A stretch of DNA of 64,000 nucleotides, taken from Nocardia aurea. Lineage in GTDB: Bacteria; Actinomycetota; Actinomycetes; Mycobacteriales; Mycobacteriaceae. The DNA lies in assembly GCF_003123685.1 (NCBI RefSeq), contig NZ_QCYJ01000154.1, positions 124,001-188,000 of the forward strand, written 5' to 3'. Position 1 is the first letter of the stretch. Each line of letters begins with the position of its first letter. The notes under the pieces are model-generated. The model did not search any database and was not told where the DNA came from. It saw only the letters and a program-made list of their open reading frames with translations. A program made the position numbers and the translations under genes. Below are positions 7,963-15,813 of the stretch, piece by piece.

Positions 7963-9381
7963 ATGGGCTCCAATTCGGGCAAGAACTCCTATCTCGACCA
8001 GGTCGTGGCGCAACAGGCCGCGCTGGAGGACGATCTGCGCACGCGCAAACCCGCCCCGGCCGCGGCCTCGATGCCGCCGCCACCCGGCGCACCGGCACCG
8101 CGAGGCGCGATGGCGAAGCGGGCCGAGGCGATCGGCCCGAGCACACCGGGCTCGGGCCCCGGTCCGGTCGAGGTCAGGGTCACCGGTTTCTGGCGTCGGC
8201 GCACCGTCCTGGTTCCGCCGAATGCCTTTGTCGTGCATACCCGTCGGGGCCGCGGCGAACCGCTGCACATCGGATTGGGCGTGTCCTTCCGGTTCAATCC
8301 GGCCACCGATTCCTATCTCGTCGTGCCCGGCGCGATGCAGACGATTCTGATCAACGCCTACTGCATATGCGGCGAACTCCAGGGTGTCCTCGTCCAGGGA
8401 TACGTGCAGTGGATCATCGAGGATTTCGGCACCGCCTACCGAAAACTGGATTTCTCCGACGCCGAGGATCCCATGCGGCTGGTCAACATCCAGTTGCGCG
8501 AACAGGCGGAGGCCGCGATCAAGGACAAGGTCTCCACCATGGGCGTGCGTGACGTGCTCAGCGATAAGCAGCCCATCATCGAGGAGTTGACCGCACGGCT
8601 GCGCGCGGTCGCCGAGGGCGCGGCGGACGCGGCCGACGGACGCGGCGATCACGGGTTGGGGCTGCGCATCGTCACCGTGCAGATCAAAGAGGCCGTGGTG
8701 AGCTCGTCGACGCTGTGGGAGAACTTGCAGAAGCCCTATCGCAGTGAACAGAACCAGATCGCCCGCCTCGCGGAACTGGCCGCGCAGGAGGTGATCTCGG
8801 CGCGGGAAACCGCCGCGCACCGCACGGCGGAGGAACGGCGCATCGAGAACGAACGCGAACTCGCCGATCTGCGGGCCGGACACGAGGCGTCGCGTTTCGA
8901 CAGGGAGACCGCCGAACAGCTGCGCCGCACCACCCGCGAACACGACGATCAGCGCACGGTCGCCGATCTGGCCGCCGAGACGGCGCTGCACGCGCTGCGC
9001 CTCGAGCGCGAGCAGCACGCCGAACAGGCCGAGAACCTGCGCAGGCGCCAGGAATTGCGCCGCGAGGAACTGGACGGCGAACTGTCGCTCGCCGCCGCGC
9101 GTCGGCGCGCCGCGCACGAAGGAGAACTGCTCGACCTGGAACGCGATCGGGTCCGCGTCAGCACCGCCAACGAGCAGAACAGCACCAATATCCAGGCCAG
9201 ACTGATCGACAACCTGCCGCAGATCGTGTCGCAGCTCCCCGCCCCCGCCGAACTCAAGACCTACCAAGTCGGTGGCGACCTGTCCGGCCTGGCGCCCCTG
9301 CTCGCCCAGATATCCGGTCTGCTGAAGGCATGGACCGCGACGGACGGTCAGGGGGAGACGCGCGACCGGCTTTCCTCCTGA
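7963..9381 (+). CDS. SPFH domain protein with long coiled coil
   Basis: This 472-residue protein has a Pro/Ala-rich N-terminus (residues 20-65), then an SPFH/Band 7 domain (about 75-260; VLVPPNAFVVHTRRGRGEP, LVNIQLREQAEAAIKDKVS). A Glu/Arg-rich coiled coil follows (about 265-400; repeated ERR/REHDDQR runs) before a short C-terminal helix. That is flotillin-like architecture but without an obvious membrane anchor, so it may sit at the membrane peripherally or act in the cytoplasm. TAGTCT lies eight bases before the ATG (7949-7954), suggesting a leaderless message. It is divergent from the MMPL gene and is the second SPFH protein in the window; the two share only the domain. Confidence 0.8.
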   Translation: MGSNSGKNSYLDQVVAQQAALEDDLRTRKPAPAAASMPPPPGAPAPRGAMAKRAEAIGPSTPGSGPGPVEVRVTGFWRRRTVLVPPNAFVVHTRRGRGEPLHIGLGVSFRFNPATDSYLVVPGAMQTILINAYCICGELQGVLVQGYVQWIIEDFGTAYRKLDFSDAEDPMRLVNIQLREQAEAAIKDKVSTMGVRDVLSDKQPIIEELTARLRAVAEGAADAADGRGDHGLGLRIVTVQIKEAVVSSSTLWENLQKPYRSEQNQIARLAELAAQEVISARETAAHRTAEERRIENERELADLRAGHEASRFDRETAEQLRRTTREHDDQRTVADLAAETALHALRLEREQHAEQAENLRRRQELRREELDGELSLAAARRRAAHEGELLDLERDRVRVSTANEQNSTNIQARLIDNLPQIVSQLPAPAELKTYQVGGDLSGLAPLLAQISGLLKAWTATDGQGETRDRLSS

Positions 9382-9531
9382 CGCCTGCCGATCTTCGGTC
9401 GAAGGCGGGACGACGCCGTCGGTTCGGCGCTGCGCCGCAGGTGGCGGTGGTAACGCCGCGCCGCGCGTCGGGTAGGGTCTGCGCCGATCGTGAACCTGGC
9501 TAGGACATTCCGGCAGAAGGGTTGACCGAAC

Positions 9532-11070
9532 ATGGGCGCATCGGGTCCGTTCGGCGGTCTCGACCGTAGGCGCTTCCTGACGAAGGCGATGGCGGCCGGT
9601 GCGGTGGGTGCGCTGGCGTCGTGGGCGAATCCGATCATCGAACGCGCCCATGCCGCCGATCCGGCGGGGCAGGGCGGGCTGGGCGATATCGAGCATTTCG
9701 TCCTGCTGATGCAGGAGAACCGTTCCTTCGACCACTATTTCGGCGCGTTCTCCGGCGTGCGCGGTTTCGGCGAGGCGTCCACCGCCTGGCAGCAGTACGG
9801 GTGGACGCCCGGAATCGGTCCCGCCCCGGACGGTTTCGTGAATCCGTTCCGTCTCGACACCACGCGCGGGCCCACACTGGACGGCGAATGCGTCAACGAT
9901 CCCGACCACAGCTGGGGCGGCATGCACCGGGCGTGGAACGGCGGCGCGAACGACCGGTGGATGCCGATGTCGATCGACAGCGTCGGACCGGCCAACGCCC
10001 CCGCCGCCATGGGGTATTACCTGCGAGAAGACATTCCGATCCATCACGAACTCGCGGACGCGTTCACCCTGTGCGACAACTACCACTGCTCGGTCCTCGG
10101 CCCCACCGACCCGAACCGGCTGTACTGGATCGGCGCGACCATCGACCCCGACGGCGTCGCGGGCGGTCCGCTCGTCGAAACGCCGCTGTTGCTCCCGCGT
10201 CATGTCTACAGCTGGCGGACCTACCCGGAGAACCTGTCCGAGGCAGGTGTGGACTGGAAGATCTACAACAATCGCGACTTCGGTCCGCTCGCCTCGGTGC
10301 TGCTGGACGGGATGATCGGCTGTTTCACCCAGTCCTCGGACCCGGATTCGGAACTCGCGCGGCGGGGGACGGCCCCGACATACCCGAACGATTTCCGGGA
10401 CGATGTCGCCGCCGACCGGCTGCCCGCCGTCTCCTGGGTGGTTCCGTCGGTGCTCACCTGCGAACATCCCGCGCTGCCCGCCGCGTTCGGCGCTTTCGGC
10501 ATCGTCCAACTGCTCGACATCCTCACGTCCAATCCGGCGGTGTGGGAGAAGACCGCGCTCATCGTGACCTATGACGAGAACGGCGGGTTCTTCGACCACG
10601 TCACCCCGCCGACCGCGCCACCGGGAACGCCGGGGGAGTTCCTCACGGTTCCTTTGGACCGGGTGTCGTCGTCCGCGGGTATCGCGGGGCCGATCGGACT
10701 GGGCTATCGCGTTCCCGGCCTTGTCATCTCGCCCTACAGTCGCGGCGGCCTCGTCGCCTCGGAGACGTTCGACCACACCTCGCAGTTACGACTGCTCGAA
10801 ACCAGGTTCGGCGTGGAGGTGCCGAACCTGACGGCGTGGCGACGTGGCGTCACGGGGGATATGACATCGGCCTTCGACTTCGGAGCCGCGCCGGATCCGG
10901 CGTCCCCGCTACTGACCGATCCCGGACCGAGAATCGGCGCGGCCGCGGCGCAGTGCGGTCCGAATGTCGCGCTCGGCACCGCGAATCTCGGCATTCCCTA
11001 CCCGGTTCCGCCCAACGCGATGCCCGAGCAGCGGCCGGGTGCGCGCCGGAGCCCGAGTGGACCGGTGTGA
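9532..11070 (+). CDS. Phospholipase C (phosphoesterase family), Tat-exported
   Basis: This 512-residue protein starts with a twin-arginine signal (DRRRFLTKAMAAGAVGAL, then cleavage near AHA-ADP, about residue 42). The PF04185 phosphoesterase domain begins with the diagnostic ENRSFDHYFG and includes YDENGGFFDHVTPP near residue 350. This is the family of mycobacterial PlcA-D and Pseudomonas non-haemolytic PLC, which cleave phosphatidylcholine or sphingomyelin outside the cytoplasm. It lacks a recognisable long C-terminal extension. The start is backed by AAGGG about 11 bases ahead. A hairpin terminator follows the stop codon. Confidence 0.93.
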   Translation: MGASGPFGGLDRRRFLTKAMAAGAVGALASWANPIIERAHAADPAGQGGLGDIEHFVLLMQENRSFDHYFGAFSGVRGFGEASTAWQQYGWTPGIGPAPDGFVNPFRLDTTRGPTLDGECVNDPDHSWGGMHRAWNGGANDRWMPMSIDSVGPANAPAAMGYYLREDIPIHHELADAFTLCDNYHCSVLGPTDPNRLYWIGATIDPDGVAGGPLVETPLLLPRHVYSWRTYPENLSEAGVDWKIYNNRDFGPLASVLLDGMIGCFTQSSDPDSELARRGTAPTYPNDFRDDVAADRLPAVSWVVPSVLTCEHPALPAAFGAFGIVQLLDILTSNPAVWEKTALIVTYDENGGFFDHVTPPTAPPGTPGEFLTVPLDRVSSSAGIAGPIGLGYRVPGLVISPYSRGGLVASETFDHTSQLRLLETRFGVEVPNLTAWRRGVTGDMTSAFDFGAAPDPASPLLTDPGPRIGAAAAQCGPNVALGTANLGIPYPVPPNAMPEQRPGARRSPSGPV

Positions 11071-11088
11071 CACACCCCGGACATGCGA

Positions 11089-11121
11089 CAGTGGCCCGAC
11101 CCGGAGCGGGTGGGGCCACTG
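11089..11121 (+). terminator. Terminator after phospholipase C
   Basis: CAGTGGCCC at 11089-11097 pairs with GGGCCACTG at 11113-11121, and GACCCG pairs further inside with CGGGT. The hairpin lies 18 bases beyond the phospholipase stop codon. Confidence 0.65.
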
Positions 11122-11134
11122 CCCGAAGGAGAGG

Positions 11135-11347
11135 TCAGCCGGCGGTGGCGGGAACCCAGCGCACGGATGCGAAAGCTGGACGTTTTCGCATGGCCGCGAA
11201 ACTGTGCCGTGCCGGACTGATCAAAGCGGTGAACCATGAGCGGCGGTGCTCGGCGAGCGCGGCCGCGACAGCGGGGATCTGGATGCAGTGCACGCCTCCC
11301 GCCATTCCCAGGCGGTGGCGACCCGACTGGTTGATTCTGGTGCCCAA
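11135..11347 (-). CDS. Possible small ORF, 70 residues, unrecognised
   Basis: A TTG-initiated frame preceded by AAAGGAAA at a suitable distance (reverse strand) encodes a basic 70-residue protein ending FASVRWVPATAG. The frame lies in an otherwise empty 600-bp gap. I recognise no domain, and the coding bias is weak. The ribosome-binding site and the gap position are the only support; an internal ATG would give 56 residues. Confidence 0.25.
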   Translation of the reverse strand: MGTRINQSGRHRLGMAGGVHCIQIPAVAAALAEHRRSWFTALISPARHSFAAMRKRPAFASVRWVPATAG

Positions 11348-11666
11348 TGAGTTTCCTTTGCTAGCTGGTTCTGGCCTGGATCGCCACGGCGAAGATTAGC
11401 CGACAAAAAGGGCGCCGCAGAGTATTTTGCGCGAGTAATTGCCTCGGCGTGTCGGAAAGTTGACGCGCGGGTGTGGGGGTCGGCCGGAAATGTTGCGAAT
11501 CGGTCTCGGCGTCGTCACGGATCGGGCAAAACCGGCGAGTGGAGGTGAATTCGGGATCGGTGATGGGTAATCACGCGCTTCGGGGCAGACCGCTCGCGTC
11601 AGCGGGCACGACGTCGGCACGTGGGTGGTCGGCGGTGCGGGGAATCGCGAATGCGAGACTGTGGGC
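11348..11666. other. Intergenic region upstream of coaE
   Basis: This stretch holds no convincing gene. Around 11390-11445 it is less GC-rich than its surroundings and contains TAATCT on the minus strand (about 11394-11399), a possible -10 for the small reverse ORF. The coaE promoter must lie to its right, but I could not pick a clear -35/-10 pair. Confidence 0.4.
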
Positions 11667-12863
11667 ATGTTGCGGATCGGCCTCACCGGAGGCATGGGAG
11701 CGGGTAAGTCGACGGTGGCGCGGATCCTGGCCGAACGGGGCGCGGTGATCATCGACGCCGACGCCATCGCGCGCGAGGTCGTCGCGCCGGGTACCGAGGG
11801 CCTCGCGGCGTTGGCGCAGGCGTTCGGACCGGAGATCCTGGCGGCGGACGGCAGCCTGGATCGGCCCGCGCTCGCGGCCCGCGCATTCGCCGACGAAGAA
11901 TCCAGGAAGAAACTGAATTCGATAACTCATCCGCTGGTCGGAAAGCGCACGACGGAATTGATCGACGCGGCGGAATCCGACGCGATTCTGGTGCAGGATA
12001 TTCCGCTGCTGGTCGAGAGCGGAATGGCGCCGTATCTCCATCTGGTATTGGTGGTCGACGTCGACGCGGAAACTCGAATTCGCCGACTCGTCGAATTCCG
12101 GGGAGTTCCCGAAGCCGATGCGCGGGCCAGGATTTCGGCACAGGCCACCGACGAACAGCGTCACGCCGTCGCCGATGTACTACTCGACAACAGTGGCGAG
12201 CCCGGTGCGATCGAGCCGGTGGTGCGGCGACTCTGGGAGCAGCGGTTGGTGCCGTTCGAACGTAATCTGCGTGCCGGGACGGTCGCGGCGCGGGAACTGC
12301 GGCTGGTTCCCGCCGACCCGGAATGGGCGGCCCAGGCGCAGCGGCTGATCGCCCGACTGGCGGCGGCCTGCGGGTCGGCGGCGATCCGGATCGACCACAT
12401 CGGCTCGACCGCCGTACCGGATCTGCCCGCCAAGGATGTCATCGACATCCAGATCACCGTCGCGGATCTCGCGGCCGCCGACGGATTGCGAGATGCGCTG
12501 GGAGCGGCGGGTTTTCCGGTCAAGGCGCACCTGGCACACGACAACCCGAAGCCGACCGGGGCCGATCCCGCGGGCACCGACACCGCGCTGTGGGCCAAGC
12601 GCGTGCACGGCAGTGCCGATCCGGGACGACCCGCCAACGTCCATCTTCGCGTCGAAGGATCACCGGGGGCGGAGTTCGCCCTGGCATTCCGTGACCGGCT
12701 GCGCGCCGACGCCGACCTGCGGTCGGAATACCTCACCGTGAAGCGGAAGGCCGAAGCGGCGGCGGCCGACAGTTCCGGGGAGGCCGCCGCCGAGGCGTAC
12801 TACGCGGTGAAGGAGCCCTGGTTCGACGACGTCTACGAGCGGATTCGCGGCGCGGCGGACTGA
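11667..12863 (+). CDS. coaE: Dephospho-CoA kinase fused to GrpB/UPF0157 domain
   Basis: The N-terminal half (residues 1-195) is dephospho-CoA kinase, the last step of CoA synthesis. It carries the P-loop GLTGGMGAGKST at residues 5-16, the DADAIAREV substrate motif and the CoaE lid region. Residues from about 205 to 390 form a GrpB/UPF0157 nucleotidyltransferase-fold domain (HIGSTAVPDLPAKDVID). The same fusion is known in M. tuberculosis CoaE, where the extra domain assists folding or solubility. I chose the ATG at 11667 because it places the glycine loop at the canonical distance; an upstream in-frame ATG at 11625 adds 14 unconserved residues. The 3' end overlaps the convergent SRPBCC gene by 31 bases. 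Confidence 0.96.
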   Translation: MLRIGLTGGMGAGKSTVARILAERGAVIIDADAIAREVVAPGTEGLAALAQAFGPEILAADGSLDRPALAARAFADEESRKKLNSITHPLVGKRTTELIDAAESDAILVQDIPLLVESGMAPYLHLVLVVDVDAETRIRRLVEFRGVPEADARARISAQATDEQRHAVADVLLDNSGEPGAIEPVVRRLWEQRLVPFERNLRAGTVAARELRLVPADPEWAAQAQRLIARLAAACGSAAIRIDHIGSTAVPDLPAKDVIDIQITVADLAAADGLRDALGAAGFPVKAHLAHDNPKPTGADPAGTDTALWAKRVHGSADPGRPANVHLRVEGSPGAEFALAFRDRLRADADLRSEYLTVKRKAEAAAADSSGEAAAEAYYAVKEPWFDDVYERIRGAAD

Positions 12864-13321
12864 GTGACCGCGCGCTGCCGGAGCAGCGCGACCAGGCGGT
12901 CCAGGCTCTGGCCCCAGCCCTCCCGCGCGCCGTCCTCCGGGGCGAGCGGTCCGGGGGCGAGCAGGTGGAAGGTCATGGTGGTCTCGTTCGCGCCGGTTTC
13001 GGCGAAGGTCACCGTGGCGACGGATTCGCTGTCGGCGCCGCCGTCACCGGTCGGATCACCCCAGGTGAAGACCAGGCGTTCCGGTGCGACGATCTCGCGG
13101 AACACGCCCGCGCTCGGGTAGCGGGCGCCGTCGGTGTCGGAGACCATGACCGAGTCGTAGCGGCCACCGACGCGCGGCTCGACGACGATGGTGTCGCGCG
13201 GTGTCGAGAACCCGTGCGGACCGGCCCATCGCACCAGTTGGTCGGGATCGAGCCAGGCCTCGAACACCAGCTCGCGGGGCGCGTCGAAGGTGCGTACTAT
13301 GGTGAATTCTCGGTCGCTCAT
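12833..13321 (-). CDS. SRPBCC (AHSA1-like) protein
   Basis: This 162-residue protein has the START-like AHSA1 fold signature: TIVRTFDAPRELVFEAWLDP at the N-terminus, then an RVGGRYDSVM strand pair and a C-terminal helix with GWGQSLDRLVALL. Such proteins bind hydrophobic ligands. It is the last gene of an ArsR-PPOX-SRPBCC operon. ArsR-type regulators paired with SRPBCC proteins are a frequent actinobacterial arrangement. The ligand is unknown. Confidence 0.85.
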   Translation of the reverse strand: MSDREFTIVRTFDAPRELVFEAWLDPDQLVRWAGPHGFSTPRDTIVVEPRVGGRYDSVMVSDTDGARYPSAGVFREIVAPERLVFTWGDPTGDGGADSESVATVTFAETGANETTMTFHLLAPGPLAPEDGAREGWGQSLDRLVALLRQRAVTQSAAPRIRS

Positions 13322-13382
13322 ATCGAAAAGTCCTCTCGGCGTAGTGGATCCGTGTCATCGGTGCGGGCTGTGCGGTGCGGCG

Positions 13383-13874
13383 CTACGCGCCCTTCATCCA
13401 GTCGGGGGCGCCGGAGGGGAAGCGGGTCCGGAAATCCATGACGCCGACCCAGGTGGGGCGCACGACGATTCGTTCCATTCGAGGCGCCATCGCGCGCAGG
13501 AATTCGAGCCGTTCGGCGGCGGCCTCGTCGCCGCCCTTGTTCATCGCCAGCGCGTACTCCGGTGCCAATCCGTCGATTTCGTGAATTTCCGCCCGGCCGC
13601 GTATCAGTAGAACTTCCGGTGGTGCGGATTCGGTGTCGATCGTGATCGCGACATCGGGGTGCCTGCGCAGCATTCGCGCTTTCTTCGACGGCGCGAAACC
13701 GGCCATGATCAATTCCGATCCGTTCCACCAGAAATTGATCGGCAGCACTCTCGGGGTGCCGTCGGCGGCGGTGAAGGCCAGGCGGGCGGGCAGATTCGCC
13801 GCGAGTAGTCGCCGCGCGGTATCGGTCTCCAACAGGCGGATATCGCCCTGGGGCAGTTCGGTCGATGCGGTCAC
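13383..13874 (-). CDS. Pyridoxamine 5'-phosphate oxidase-like FMN/F420-binding protein
   Basis: This 163-residue split-beta-barrel protein belongs to the PPOX superfamily. The strands LPARLAFTAADGTPRVLPINFWW and IMAGFAPSKKARMLRRHPDVAIT are typical of the flavin or deazaflavin reductase branch. The cofactor (FMN or F420) cannot be decided by eye. The GTG start overlaps the ArsR stop codon by four bases (GTGA) and AGGAGAG lies eight bases ahead, so translation is coupled to the regulator. The SRPBCC gene follows after 61 bases. Confidence 0.85.
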   Translation of the reverse strand: MTASTELPQGDIRLLETDTARRLLAANLPARLAFTAADGTPRVLPINFWWNGSELIMAGFAPSKKARMLRRHPDVAITIDTESAPPEVLLIRGRAEIHEIDGLAPEYALAMNKGGDEAAAERLEFLRAMAPRMERIVVRPTWVGVMDFRTRFPSGAPDWMKGA

Positions 13875-14209
13875 CGGTCGCTCTCCTTGTGCTGTATGCG
13901 GCGCAGATGTTCGTCGAGGCGGTCGAAGCGGCCGTCCCAGAACTGCCGGTACCGGTCCAGCCAGCCGGTGGCCGTGCCCAGCGGGGCTGCCTCCAACCGA
14001 CACGGGCGCCACTGCGCGTGTTGCCCTCGGGTGATGAGTCCGGCGCGTTCGAGAACCTTCAGGTGTTTGGAGATGGCGGGCAGGCTCATCGCGAACGGTT
14101 CCGCGAGTTCGGTCACGGTGGCCTCGCCCTCGGCCAGACGTGCGAGGATCGCCCGCCTGGTCGGATCCGCGAGTGCCGCGAAGGTTCTGCTGAGTTCGTC
14201 GCCCGTCAT
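13871..14209 (-). CDS. ArsR family transcriptional regulator
   Basis: This 112-residue winged-helix protein reads TRRAILARLAEGEATVTELA, then MSLPAISKHLKVLERAGLI (recognition helix). There is no metal-binding CVC motif in helix alpha3, so it belongs to the non-metal ArsR group usually found with SRPBCC proteins. It is the first gene of the operon and probably autoregulates through the inverted repeat at 14235-14250, centred about 33 bases upstream of its start. Confidence 0.9.
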   Translation of the reverse strand: MTGDELSRTFAALADPTRRAILARLAEGEATVTELAEPFAMSLPAISKHLKVLERAGLITRGQHAQWRPCRLEAAPLGTATGWLDRYRQFWDGRFDRLDEHLRRIQHKESDR

Positions 14210-14234
14210 AGCTTGTATTCAACCACCTAGCTAA

Positions 14235-14250
14235 TTAACTGGATGGTTAA
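14235..14250 (-). promoter_or_regulatory. Candidate ArsR operator
   Basis: TTAAC-N6-GTTAA is a perfect 5-bp inverted repeat in an AT-rich stretch directly upstream of the ArsR gene. A further AACCA half-site lies at 14221-14225. Position and symmetry suit an autoregulatory ArsR site. Confidence 0.5.
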
Positions 14251-14302
14251 ATGCTGCACCCGGCGCCGCGGGTTGTCAAGGGTGGTCGAAGCCGGTGGAG
14301 AA

Positions 14303-14827
14303 CTACTTCCAGGTCAGCGTGATGCCGAGCGATTCCGTCCAGCGCTCCAGCGAGTAGCCGTTGGCCGCGATGCCGTCGATCGCGGTGGCGGCACGTTCGA
14401 TCGCCGCCTGGGATTCGGCCGCTCCGAGCAGTCCCGCGGTGTGGGCGGCCAGCAGTTCGTCCACATCGAGCAATTCGGTGTCGCGTCCGGTGCGGACCAC
14501 GATGTCGAGGTAGTGGTCCACCGAGGTCCACCGTTCGTCGGTCACCCGGGTGAACTCGCCGATATCGAGGTAGTAGTCCTGATCGCGCCGGTGTTCCGGG
14601 TGGTAGTGGAAGATCGACGCTCGCAGTCCCAGATCGGGCAGCAGCCACGATTCGATGTAGTGGAACTGCGGATGATCGGAGGCTCGTGCCATGTACAGGC
14701 CCCACGGTTGCACGTGGTACCGCTCGACCGCCCGGACGAACCCCTTGGGGTCGGTATTGGTCAGGCTCTCGAGATCGAAGTACTCGACCTTGGGCCGGTG
14801 CACGTCCACTGTTGGTGCCTGTGTCAT
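14303..14827 (-). CDS. DUF402 domain protein
   Basis: This 174-residue protein is of the DUF402 (FomD-like barrel) family: VEYFDLESLTNTDPKGFVR, WGLYMARAS, ESWLLPDLGLRAS and the acidic pair YYLDIGEF / DHYLDIVV. DUF402 proteins include nucleoside-phosphate hydrolases that use these acidic residues for metal, so hydrolase activity is possible but unproven. M. tuberculosis carries a conserved hypothetical gene (Rv1632c) at this position beside uvrB. TAGATT at 14836-14841 lies eight bases ahead of the ATG. A divergent paralogue follows upstream. Confidence 0.75.
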   Translation of the reverse strand: MTQAPTVDVHRPKVEYFDLESLTNTDPKGFVRAVERYHVQPWGLYMARASDHPQFHYIESWLLPDLGLRASIFHYHPEHRRDQDYYLDIGEFTRVTDERWTSVDHYLDIVVRTGRDTELLDVDELLAAHTAGLLGAAESQAAIERAATAIDGIAANGYSLERWTESLGITLTWK

Positions 14828-14896
14828 GTCCTCAGAATCTACCGGTGTACCGCCCGGCGTCGAGTCGGACAGGGCTCGGCCGGGCCGTCGAGGTGA

Positions 14897-15517
14897 CTAC
14901 ATCCAGGTCAGCACGATGCCCTCCGAGGCGAGCCACTGTTCGAGGTCGTGCTCGTGCGACGCGCATCCGTCCACGACCTTCGTGGCCCGGTCGAAGGCGC
15001 GTCGGGCCCGCGCGGCGTCGAGGAAACCGGCCGCGTGCGCCGCGAGCAGTTGCTCGGCGCCGTGCAGTTCGGCGGGCCTGCCCTGCCGTACGACGACGTC
15101 GAGGTACAGGTCGGTCGCCCGCCAGCGTTTCGGCGTGACCTCGGAGAATTCCCCGATGTCGAGCCGATAGTCGTGTTTGCCGAACCGGGCCGGGCGGGTG
15201 TGCTCCCTGGTCGCCCTGATGCCGAGATCGGGCAGCAGCCAGGTTTCGGTGTGACGACGTTCGGGCTGGTCGGCGGCGCGGGAGATGTACAACCCCCACG
15301 ATTCCCGGTGACAGCGGTCGACCGAGGTGATGTAGCCCCTGCTGTCGGTGCAGGTCAGGTCCGCGAGGTCGAAATATTCGACGACCGGTCGGCGGACCGG
15401 GTTCCCCGGTGGCGTCCGCGGTGGCTCGGCGCTGCCGCGCCGTAGATCACGGGCCATATAGCCTGCTATTCCGGACATCGTCGGTGCGGCGACGAGCAGG
15501 GGAACCAGAACGCTCAT
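14897..15517 (-). CDS. DUF402 domain protein, paralogue with hydrophobic N-terminus
   Basis: From residue 45 on, this 206-residue protein aligns end to end with its neighbour (VEYFDLADLTCTDSRGY, WGLYISRAADQPE, LLPDLGIRAT, YRLDIGEFSEV, LYLDVVVRQGRPAEL, SEGIVLTWM). The metal-site acidic residues of the family are therefore retained. Unlike the neighbour it begins with a short hydrophobic segment (MSVLVPLLVAAPTMSGIAGYM) that might anchor it. AAGGA ahead of the ATG supports the start. The pair looks like a tandem duplication that has since diverged. Confidence 0.75.
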   Translation of the reverse strand: MSVLVPLLVAAPTMSGIAGYMARDLRRGSAEPPRTPPGNPVRRPVVEYFDLADLTCTDSRGYITSVDRCHRESWGLYISRAADQPERRHTETWLLPDLGIRATREHTRPARFGKHDYRLDIGEFSEVTPKRWRATDLYLDVVVRQGRPAELHGAEQLLAAHAAGFLDAARARRAFDRATKVVDGCASHEHDLEQWLASEGIVLTWM

Positions 15518-15783
15518 GGCGAGTCCTTCGGCAGGTCCGGTAAATACTCAGGCTACACCCGGCGCGGCCTCGGCGTGCGGTGCGGAAGTATCCGCTCGCG
15601 GACCGAATGGAGTTGCCGCCCGGTATGTTTCGCGGCGTACCATGCGGCGCGCGTCGTCGTCGTGTGAGTCGTCTCTCGTTCCGGGCGGCCGGTCGCGGGT
15701 ACGGCCGAGCCCGGGTGCCGTCGGCCGATTTCCCGTGGTCGGGACCACACGCGGGCTGCGGCGGTGAGCACATGCCGGGAAAT

Positions 15784-15806
15784 CTGTCGGTGGGTCCGCC
15801 TACCCT
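15784..15806 (+). promoter_or_regulatory. uvrB: RecA-NDp/PafBC-type damage promoter of uvrB
   Basis: CTGTCGGTG (15784-15792), eight bases, then TACCCT (15801-15806) fits the published LexA-independent mycobacterial DNA-damage promoter TTGTCRGTG-N8-TANNNT at all but one defined position. The uvrB ATG is seven bases after the -10 hexamer, so the transcript would be leaderless. A better match lies upstream of uvrA. Confidence 0.65.
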
Positions 15807-15813
15807 GGTGAAC

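Noticed and set aside
7714..10776. Upstream extension of the minus-strand MMPL frame to 1764 codons
   Set aside because: The extra sequence runs antisense to the SPFH and phospholipase C genes, has no homology, and a good ribosome-binding site precedes the ATG at 7713.
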